A DNA stretch of 43,554 bases from an uncultured Oscillospiraceae bacterium (GTDB taxonomy: Bacteria; Bacillota; Clostridia; Oscillospirales; Oscillospiraceae). The notes below the pieces were generated by a model, which was given only the letters and a program-made list of their open reading frames with translations, did no database searches and was not told where the DNA came from. Both the position numbers and the translations under genes were made by a program. Below, piece after piece: positions 1 to 5,477 of the stretch (positions are counted from its first letter, which is position 1; every line of letters begins with the position of its first letter). The DNA is taken from contig CAJUEG010000015.1 of assembly GCA_910584835.1 (NCBI GenBank), positions 1-43,554 on the forward strand. Direction: 5' to 3'.

Positions 1-31
1 CAGGTGGGAGAACAAGGTGCAAATCACCGCC

Positions 32-198
32 GTCGCCCCCCTCGCGGGGGGCGTGGATTGAAATAAGGTTTTCTGTCAGCCCGCGTTCTGACGCCCTCCG
101 GGTCGCCCCCTTCGCGGGGGCGTGGATTGAAATACATCCCCGTACTTCTTCAGGTCCATGGCGAGGGGTCGCCCCCCTCACGGGGCGTGGATTGAAAT
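32..198 (+). CRISPR. Trailer end of a type I-C-like CRISPR array (3 repeats)
   Basis: Three direct repeats at 32-64 (33 bp), 102-133 (32 bp) and 168-198 (31 bp) are separated by unique spacers of 37 bp (65-101) and 34 bp (134-167); bases 1-31 look like part of a further spacer. Each repeat starts GTCGCCCCC, has a C-run/G-run palindrome, and ends GTGGATTGAAAT, the 3' end typical of type I-C repeats, so the array reads left to right with leader and cas genes off the left edge. The repeats shorten and pick up changes toward the right (loss of a G/C pair, then an A in the loop), the usual sign of the old, trailer end. No cas gene lies in the window. An IS element begins right after the last repeat. 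Confidence 0.93.
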
Positions 199-286
199 TG
201 TTATGGACGCATATGGCTACTGTGAAGCGTACCCCAAGTCAAGGATAAGGAGAGTTTTTTGTCTTCGAAAAAAAGGGGGTGAACAG

Positions 287-1243
287 TTATCTGTTGATTT
301 CAGGGGGTGGGACACTGAGGGGATACTCGCCGGTCATGAGATATCGGTAATATTCGGCCGGAGCCAGGCGGGCAAGATCCCACTGGTATCTTTCATAATT
401 GTAATAGTCGGCCCAGGTGCGGATCGCCTCATGGATCTGCTCAAAGCAGGTACAGCCGGACAGGTCGATCTCATCCTTCATGTGGCCGAAGAAGCTCTCC
501 TGGGGTGCGTTGTCCCAGCAGTTGGCCCGGCGGGACATGGATTGGCGGAGCTGGCTGTCCTTCACCAGCTGGACAAACTTCACGCTGGTGTAATGGGCAC
601 CCTAGTCGCTGTGGATCAGGACCTGGGCCTGTAAGGATGGGCTATGGCGTTCCATCAACTGGTTCATGGTTTCCAGAACAAAATCCACCTCCAGGGATTC
701 GCTCAGTACCCAGGCCAGAAGCTCTTTTGTGCAGGCGTCGATAATGGCGGATAGATAGCAGCGGGGCGCTTTGCCGTTGGAGATGTAAGTGATGTCGGTG
801 AGCAGGACGGCCCTGGGACCGTGGATCTCAAACTCCCGGTTCAGCAGGTTGGGGGCCACGTAGGACGTCTTGAGGGCTTTCGCCATGCGGCGGTAAGGAT
901 TTGCCTTCCGGATAGGACATTTCAGCCCATATTTCCTCATCAGCCGCCGGATCTTCTTGATATTCATCGCCATTGGGGGATTCATGTGGATCAGCCGCAT
1001 ATAGATCCCCCGCGCGCCTTTGGCATAGCCTCGGAACTGATATGCCTCCACGATCCGCCGGAAATCTTCCTGGTCCTGCCGTTCCCGGCGCTGTCTGTCC
1101 TCTTCTGTGCTCAGATAGTGGTAATACCCGGAGCGGGACACGCCGGCCATGCTGCATAGCTGCTTGATGCTCAGCAGGTTATCCGTCCGCTGTGAAGTCT
1201 CTCGGATGACCGCATACTTGGCGTTGGCAGGGATATCCATCAT
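287..1243 (-). pseudogene. IS3-family transposase OrfB, interrupted by an in-frame amber codon
   Basis: An rve-type DDE integrase domain. The first part (1243 to 602) has the HTH_21-like region and the first two acidic catalytic positions, in LLTDITYIS and in LIHSD at its very end. A TAG at 604-602 stops it exactly where relatives have glutamine (HSDQG...HYTS). The reading frame then continues without a shift through GAHYTS and a conserved tail with the third catalytic residue in APQESFFGHMKDE, to a TAA at 289-287. A single C-to-T change (CAG to TAG) explains the break. The product would be truncated unless the amber is read through. Confidence 0.85.
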
Positions 1244-1641
1244 TCTGCCTCCGCCTGCCCTAAGGACACAATTTTTTTGAGATACTCGATAACCTGGTCC
1301 TTGTAGGCCAGCTCCTGCTCCAGAAGGTGTATCTTTGCCTCCGGCGCCAGCAGGTGCTCCAAGTATGTGCCATACGTGTTCAGATCCCGGAAGCCTTTCC
1401 CGGCTTTCACCTCCTTGAGTACCATGGTTTTCAGCCCGTTGACCCGGTTCACACCCGGTATTTCCGGGTCGATCCCATGCTCCATCACGATCTCCGCAGG
1501 TGCTTTCCCCGCTTGAAGGCTCTCATAAAATAGGGCTTTGAACTGTGCTGAGAAATGCACGATGCTCTGTGTCACATCCAGCACGTAGGGGCTCTCCCGG
1601 AGCTGATCCATCTCTCTTGCCGTGAATTTCTTTGTTACCAT
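1240..1641 (-). CDS. IS3-family transposase OrfA (helix-turn-helix subunit)
   Basis: A 133-residue protein with an N-terminal helix-turn-helix region and a C-terminal helical, leucine-rich stretch (roughly residues 95-130) of the kind OrfA proteins use to dimerise. In the family OrfA binds the element ends and pairs with OrfB. Start is ATG at 1641. It ends in an ATGA overlap with orfB, so OrfB would be made by translational coupling rather than by the frameshifting more usual in IS3 elements. OrfA itself looks intact although its partner is interrupted. Confidence 0.85.
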   Translation of the reverse strand: MVTKKFTAREMDQLRESPYVLDVTQSIVHFSAQFKALFYESLQAGKAPAEIVMEHGIDPEIPGVNRVNGLKTMVLKEVKAGKGFRDLNTYGTYLEHLLAPEAKIHLLEQELAYKDQVIEYLKKIVSLGQAEAE

Positions 1642-1897
1642 TTGGTTTGCCTCCGATCCGTCTGATCATAGTTTATCTCAATTCTTCATCGAAGGCAAAA
1701 CCTCAGTTGTCCGTACACAGGGGTCGCTAAAACCCTTGTGTACTTTTTTCAGGGTTTCCAAAAACCCGGCGTGTCCGATCTTATGGGTACAGTTTAGATT
1801 TCGGCCCTGTTCAAAACCCGGAATCGTTTGTGCCACAAGGGATTCAGTAGGAACCATCAGGGACGATCAAACACTCGCAGAAACGTACTATACCCCC

Positions 1898-1920
1898 TTC
1901 GAGTTCTGTAGTCTCCACCA
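1898..1920 (+). other. tRNA/tmRNA 3'-end-like scar (possible attachment site)
   Basis: This 23-base stretch parses exactly like the end of a tRNA or tmRNA: T-loop TTCGAGT (1898-1904), 5-base stem strand (1905-1909), 7-base acceptor strand AGTCTCC (1910-1916), discriminator A and CCA (1918-1920), followed two bases later by a terminator. The bases before it do not pair with the T-stem, and I find no acceptor 5' strand or tag reading frame upstream, so there is no intact RNA gene. The AGTCTCC-A-CCA ending is reminiscent of Firmicute ssrA genes, a common integration target, and a recombinase relic lies nearby. It may be an att scar, or chance. Confidence 0.3.
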
Positions 1921-1922
1921 CA

Positions 1923-1961
1923 GAAGCTCCCGAAATCGAAAGGGTTTGGGAGCTTCTTTTT
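1923..1961 (+). terminator. Rho-independent terminator
   Basis: Stem GAAGCTCCC (1923-1931) pairs perfectly with GGGAGCTTC (1948-1956), 16-base loop, then a T-rich tract running into 1970. No intact plus-strand gene lies upstream; it follows the tRNA-like 3' end directly. The rest of 1720-2034 holds nothing else I can name. Confidence 0.7.
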
Positions 1962-2034
1962 CGTTTTTTCGTCCAAAAGCTCGGTTTATGGAGTATGTCC
2001 CGCAGATGTCCCGCATGACACCCCGCAGCCGCAG

Positions 2035-2425
2035 TTATGCGTCCCGGCGCTTTAATCCAGCCGCTTGCCCGCACTCCTCCGCCCTTTGGGTGAACGTCTT
2101 GCGGGATACCCCCAGCAGTCTGCCCGCGTTGGTGGCCGTGACGCAGCCGCTCCACCGGTCCTCCGGCAATTCGCCGAACCTCTCCGGCATCGGGATGCGA
2201 TCCGGACCAAAGCGGACGCCCCGGATCGGCGCCGCGGCAATCCCTTCCGCCTGGCGCTGACGGATGAACTCCCGCTCCGTCTGGGCCACATAACTCAAAA
2301 GCTGGAGCACAATGTCAGATACCAGCGTGCCGGTCATATTTCTCCCCCCTCCCGGGTGTTCCGCCGGGGCATATCCAGAGCGGCGATGTCCACGCGTTTC
2401 TCCTTTGGAACTTCTGAATAAATCG
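2035..2425 (-). pseudogene. Serine recombinase (resolvase/invertase family), frameshifted C-terminal remnant
   Basis: From about 2337 down to 2035 one frame reads TGTLVSDIVLQLLSYVAQTE, then REFIRQRQAEGIAAA and a C-terminal helix-turn-helix (AGRLLGVSRKTF). These are the long E helix and DNA-binding domain of the resolvase family. Upstream, in another frame (about 2425-2345), KEKRVDIAALDMPRRNTRE matches the family's VDIVVLDMPLLDTR strand. The two pieces are joined by a frameshift in the G/A-rich run near 2340-2352. The N-terminal catalytic half with the active serine is absent. A dead relic of a mobile element or of an invertible switch. Confidence 0.72.
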
Positions 2426-2497
2426 GCAAGAGCGATTTGCGAGAGATTTTTTGCCGCAACGAGGCAGGATTTTGCAGGAATAATTTGTTTGTGCAGA

Positions 2498-2530
2498 AAA
2501 ACGCGGTCAGGCTGTATACGGCCTGACCGC
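2498..2530 (+). repeat. Hairpin repeat, copy A
   Basis: Perfect 10-bp inverted repeat GCGGTCAGGC (2503-2512) / GCCTGACCGC (2521-2530) with an 8-base loop and no T-run behind it. It shares a 28-base block (2498-2525) with 2623-2650, differing at three positions. It lies upstream of the sigma-28 promoter; copy B lies just downstream of it. Confidence 0.75.
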
Positions 2531-2575
2531 ACGGCAGCGGGATATATTTCGCCTGAAATTTTTCTGATTACAGGC

Positions 2576-2602
2576 TAAAGTTTTAAAAAATGGAGCCGAT
2601 AT
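2576..2602 (+). promoter_or_regulatory. Perfect sigma-28 (SigD/FliA) promoter
   Basis: TAAA at 2576-2579, exactly 15 bases, then GCCGATAT at 2595-2602: an exact match to the Bacillus/enteric flagellin-class promoter. Promoters of this class drive flagellin and late motility genes. The only motility gene downstream is flagellin at 3547, about 945 bp away, with mobile-element debris between. A flagellin-like ribosome site (GAAAGGAAGC, 2664-2673) lies 62 bases after the -10 element, where a normal flagellin leader would have it. I see no second sigma-28 promoter close to 3547. Confidence 0.8.
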
Positions 2603-2622
2603 AATAATCGAACGCGGGAAAG

Positions 2623-2652
2623 AAAACGCGGCCAGGCTGTATAGAGCCTGCC
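2623..2652 (+). repeat. Hairpin repeat, copy B
   Basis: Second copy of the 2498-2525 block (three differences in 28 bases). It folds less perfectly: GGC-AGGC-type arms around the same TGTATA loop. It falls in the leader of any transcript from the sigma-28 promoter, just before the flagellin-like GAAAGGAAGC at 2664, so it could be a leader RNA structure or simply part of a small dispersed repeat. Confidence 0.65.
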
Positions 2653-2690
2653 AAACCTGTGGAGAAAGGAAGCGTCCTCTTTAAAGGAGT

Positions 2691-2990
2691 GTGGACAGCC
2701 AGCCTCTGTGCACCGTTCACCAGAACCTTCGGAAGGCGTTTCTGGATTTCTTTTGGGTCCCGTCCACATTCGGGTACCCGCAGTTCAAGGCCAAGAAAGA
2801 CAAAAAGGACACCTTGTACGGTGTACTGCCGCCAATACCTCATCGGTCCGTCCATCTGCCGACGGACAAGGGCATTCAGACGCCCGAGCTGCACCTGATC
2901 CCGGCCAGCATTCACCGCAAGCCTCTGCACTGATGGTCGCTGAGGCTGGTGAGGGCGAGCAAAACACGATTCGGCTTCCGCATGAGCGCA
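2691..2990 (+). pseudogene. TnpB / IS605 OrfB remnant
   Basis: The frame from 2691 reads VHQNLRKAFLDFF, FGYPQFKAKKDKKD and, further on, IQTPELHLIPASIHRKPLH, which follow in order the TnpB family's NLDKAFKNFF..GFPKFKSKK and IKLPKL..VKAxIHRP segments. A TGA at 2931-2933 interrupts it; the same frame then continues WSLRLVRASKTRFGF up to a second stop near 2990. Only about 100 of the roughly 380 residues of a normal TnpB remain; the catalytic RuvC and zinc-finger parts are missing, so it is not a nuclease and, as far as I can see, not a TnpB-like repressor (TldR) either. Confidence 0.6.
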
Positions 2991-3065
2991 TGACCCAGCG
3001 AAACGGGTCGTGTGGTGAGCAGCGAAGTGAGTTCCCTTCCTTCCTGCGGGAAAGGGAGGGATATG

Positions 3066-3107
3066 GAGCCTGATTTTGTGAGGCAGCTCATTCAGCACAA
3101 TATTATG
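3066..3107 (+). other. Hairpin followed by a copy of the flagellin start sequence
   Basis: GAGCCT (3066-3071) pairs with AGGC-CTC (3081-3089, two-base bulge). Directly after it, CAGCACAATATTATG at 3093-3107 is identical to codons 4-8 of the flagellin gene (3556-3570), with the two preceding bases at 3090-3091 also matching. Two readings: the broken 5' end of an older flagellin copy, or the scaffold-guide junction at the right end of the IS605-like element, whose omega-RNA guide would be the flanking sequence. The sequence alone does not decide. Confidence 0.4.
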
Positions 3108-3162
3108 ACGTTTTATTTTCAGTGTTGGAAAGGATCCCGCGCAGAGAACAAGCGCTAAAGAG

Positions 3163-3408
3163 ATTCTGAAGCTGTCCCTTCTTCCAGAGGAATACCTGAC
3201 CATCAACGGCGATATTGTCATCCAGCTCTCCCGGGCAGCGGCCATCCGGGCCATAAAGCAGGTATTCGGCCAGCTGAAGCAAAACGGCGCGGCCCAAGAG
3301 ACAGCCGTCCTGCGCACCCAGCCCGACCGCATCATCCCCGCGTTCTGGGAGCGCGGGATCACCCCGCAGCAACCGTCGGTTTCATCCGGTTTTGCGCGAA
3401 CCGGCTGA
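3163..3408 (+). CDS. CsrA-like small protein (possible translational regulator or relic)
   Basis: The open frame reads LKLSLLPEEYLTINGDIVIQ followed by LSR, close to the start of CsrA proteins of Firmicutes (MLxLS..GEYLTIGD.I.IQ), and later PDRIIP in the region where CsrA has an ADRxIP-like strand. CsrA binds GGA motifs at the flagellin ribosome site and is antagonised by FliW, so a csrA next to flagellin makes sense. But the expected start position carries ATT (3163-3165), not ATG/GTG/TTG, with AAAGAG just before it, and residues after about 24 (81 in all) do not follow the family. It may be a decayed csrA or a gene with a rare start. No fliW is in the window. Confidence 0.35.
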   Translation: MLKLSLLPEEYLTINGDIVIQLSRAAAIRAIKQVFGQLKQNGAAQETAVLRTQPDRIIPAFWERGITPQQPSVSSGFARTG

Positions 3409-3546
3409 AATACAGTCCCGCGACACGCCCCGGCAGTCTGGCCAGATACCGGGAAACGGCGCTCCACCCGATGCGCCGGAGCATGGAAGCACCGGCGTCC
3501 CACACCGCAATACCCTAAAAACATTTTATTGAAAGGAAGCATTAAA

Positions 3547-5322
3547 ATGAGAATCCAGCACAATATTATGGCTATGAGTGCCTACCGCAACTACACCAAC
3601 AACGTCTCCGCGATGAAGAAGAACCTGGAGAAGCTCTCCTCCGGCTACAAGATCAACCGCGCCGGCGACGATGCCGCCGGTCTGGCCATCAGCGAGAAGA
3701 TGCGCGCCCAGATCACTGGCCTGGAGACCGCCCAGAAGAACGCGAAGGACGGCATCTCCCTGGTGCAGACCGCCGAGGGCGCTCTGACTGAGGTTCATGA
3801 CATGCTCAACCGTATGGTGGAGCTGGCCACCCAGTCCGCCAACGGCACCTATGACAACACCACCGACCGCGCCCAGATGCAGAAGGAGATGGATCAGCTC
3901 CGCTCCGAGATCAACCGCATCGCCGACTCCTCCAACTTCAACGGCATCAAGCTGTTCGACGGCTCCATGGAGGCCAACAAGGTGGAGTACAAGGTCACCA
4001 ACGGCGCGGATCTGGGCATTTTGGCTACCGGCGGTACCGATGTCACTAAGGCCGGCACCAGCACCATTGTGCACCAGGACGGCAAAGATGCCACCAAGAC
4101 CAAGTTCTCTGTGGAGCTGGAGAACGTGTCCTTCACCACCACCGCCAATTCCATCACCGTCAACATTACGGTGGGCAACGGCACTGCGATTTCCGCGGCT
4201 GTGTCCAGCGGCATTTCCGGTGAGGATCTGGCCAGCAAACTTGGGACTGCCTGCTCCACGGCTGTCATTGGCGGCGTGACCTACAGCGTGACGGCCGACG
4301 GTTCCAAGCTGGTCTTTGAGATGACCAACGACGCCCTGGAGGCTTCTACCAAGGCGGCCAGCTTCACCGGCAACTTTGCCGTCGTCGCATCGGCGACCGG
4401 AACCGGCAATACCCAGGTGGGCTCCGTGAACCTGGGCACCCAGCTCATTACCGAAGGCAATGCCAAGGTGGACAGCGTTTTGGCCAACACAAAGCTTGCC
4501 AACGCACTTGGGAAGGGTGATATCAAGGATGGCACCGCCCTCACCATCGGCGGCACCACGTATGTGTTCACCAGCACGAAGGAGACTGCGGATGCCGTGA
4601 AGGCCGCCGGCGACAACTTCAAGGCCGTGGACATCAGCGATCTGGTGGACGATACCGGCGCCCTTGATGACAACAAGGCCGGCGACGGCAACGCGGTGTC
4701 TGCCGCCCTGGCTAAGCTGACTGAGGCCGCCAAGGACAACGAGATGTTTACCGTGGGTCATGACGCTACGAATGGCATCCTGACCTTCCAGGAGAAGAGC
4801 ACATATGCCGGCGATGCCGACCTGACCACCCGGGACAACATCCAGAAGCAGATTCAGAAGGGCACCTTCGAAAAGGTGACCACCGTGGCCGCAAAGGGCG
4901 ACGGCAAGGGCCTGATGCTCCAGATCGGCGACACCGCCGATGATTTCAACCAGCTGCGGGTGAGTTTGGGCGATATGCACTGCAAGTCCCTGATGGACGA
5001 GAACGGCGTTTCCCTGGCCGACATCAAGATCTCCGATCAGGCCAGCGCCGCTACCGCCGTGGACGTGATTAAGGCCGCCATCAACCAGGTGTCCGACGTG
5101 CGTGGTACTCTGGGCGCCACCCAGAACCGCTTGGATCACACCATCAACAACCTGAGTGTCATGACCGAGAACATTCAGGACGCCGAGTCCACCATCCGCG
5201 ACGTGGACGTGGCCGAGGAAATGATGGCCTACACCAAGAACAACATCCTGATCCAGTCCGCTCAGGCCATGCTGGCTCAGGCCAACCAGGTGCCTCAGGG
5301 CGTGCTGCAGCTGCTGCAGTAA
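3547..5322 (+). CDS. hag: Flagellin, structural subunit of the flagellar filament
   Basis: 591 residues starting at ATG 3547 (MRIQHNIMAMSAYR), with AAAGGA at 3532-3537 nine bases upstream; an in-frame TTG at 3529 overlaps that ribosome site and is unlikely. The N-terminal D0/D1 domain (about 1-165) has KLSSGYKINRAGDDAAGLAI; the C-terminal D1/D0 (about 485-591) has DAESTIRDVDVAEEM and ends VPQGVLQLLQ. The central part is a large, Thr/Ser/Ala-rich variable domain, good for surface exposure and O-glycosylation. Cys236 and Cys479 are unusual, since exported flagellins normally lack cysteine. It is exported by the flagellar type III apparatus. Its likely sigma-28 promoter is 945 bp upstream; a terminator follows at 5367, so it is probably monocistronic. 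Glycan genes lie directly downstream, as in other Clostridia with modified flagellin. Confidence 0.97.
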   Translation: MRIQHNIMAMSAYRNYTNNVSAMKKNLEKLSSGYKINRAGDDAAGLAISEKMRAQITGLETAQKNAKDGISLVQTAEGALTEVHDMLNRMVELATQSANGTYDNTTDRAQMQKEMDQLRSEINRIADSSNFNGIKLFDGSMEANKVEYKVTNGADLGILATGGTDVTKAGTSTIVHQDGKDATKTKFSVELENVSFTTTANSITVNITVGNGTAISAAVSSGISGEDLASKLGTACSTAVIGGVTYSVTADGSKLVFEMTNDALEASTKAASFTGNFAVVASATGTGNTQVGSVNLGTQLITEGNAKVDSVLANTKLANALGKGDIKDGTALTIGGTTYVFTSTKETADAVKAAGDNFKAVDISDLVDDTGALDDNKAGDGNAVSAALAKLTEAAKDNEMFTVGHDATNGILTFQEKSTYAGDADLTTRDNIQKQIQKGTFEKVTTVAAKGDGKGLMLQIGDTADDFNQLRVSLGDMHCKSLMDENGVSLADIKISDQASAATAVDVIKAAINQVSDVRGTLGATQNRLDHTINNLSVMTENIQDAESTIRDVDVAEEMMAYTKNNILIQSAQAMLAQANQVPQGVLQLLQ

Positions 5323-5366
5323 GAAGCTGCCGGAGCACTCTGACACACCGCCAGTTCAACGCATCA

Positions 5367-5404
5367 AAAACGGGGGCGGGCTCTTGCCCGTCCCCGTTTC
5401 TTTA
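5367..5404 (+). terminator. Flagellin terminator
   Basis: A 13-bp GC-rich stem (AACGGGGGCGGGC pairing, with one G-T, to GCCCGTCCCCGTT) closed by a TCTT loop and followed by TCTTT. It lies 45 bases after the flagellin stop codon and separates flagellin from the glycan genes. Confidence 0.88.
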
Positions 5405-5409
5405 TGAGA

Positions 5410-5450
5410 TGTATGGGGAAGCAGTTGAGCTTCAACGCCTTCCCCATACA
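5410..5450 (+). promoter_or_regulatory. Long perfect hairpin in the leader of the first glycosyltransferase gene
   Basis: TGTATGGGGAAG (5410-5421) is the exact reverse complement of CTTCCCCATACA (5439-5450). The 17-base loop holds a second stem GTTGA-GCT-TCAAC, so the whole folds into one rod with a 2x2 internal loop. No T-run follows; 10 bases later comes the ribosome site of the gene at 5478. It may be an RNA processing or stability element, a protein site, or a translation control structure. Confidence 0.7.
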
Positions 5451-5477
5451 CCCCAGAGCAAAAAGGAGAGATTCGCC

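Larger units (their letters stand above)
199..1719 (-). mobile_element. IS3-family insertion sequence, degenerate
   Basis: Two overlapping minus-strand frames (orfA then orfB) give an IS3-type element. Candidate ends are TGTTATGGAC at 199-208 and, on the minus strand, TGTGTACGGAC ending at 1719; these match with one gap and one mismatch and have the TG...CA ends of the family, but the inner parts of the inverted repeats are poor. I see no target-site duplication, so both borders are provisional. A second palindrome (GTACACAGGGG at 1713-1723 against its partner ending at 1743) makes an end near 1743 possible. The element sits directly against the last CRISPR repeat and its transposase carries a stop codon, so it is probably immobile. 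Confidence 0.7.

Noticed and set aside
1720..2034. Continuation of the CRISPR array beyond the IS
   Set aside because: A GTCGC follows the IS end at about 1722, but no full repeat or ATTGAAAT end is present.
2691..2990. Functional TnpB nuclease or TldR repressor
   Set aside because: Only a short internal part is left, interrupted by TGA; catalytic RuvC and zinc-finger segments are missing.
2583..3563. 326-codon minus-strand frame across the flagellin upstream region
   Set aside because: It crosses the TnpB relic, the CsrA-like frame and the flagellin start; Arg/Pro/Cys-rich composition with no domain.
3526..5346. Long open frame antisense to flagellin
   Set aside because: Low-complexity His/Gly/Val/Leu composition and no ribosome site; it mirrors the codon bias of flagellin on the other strand.
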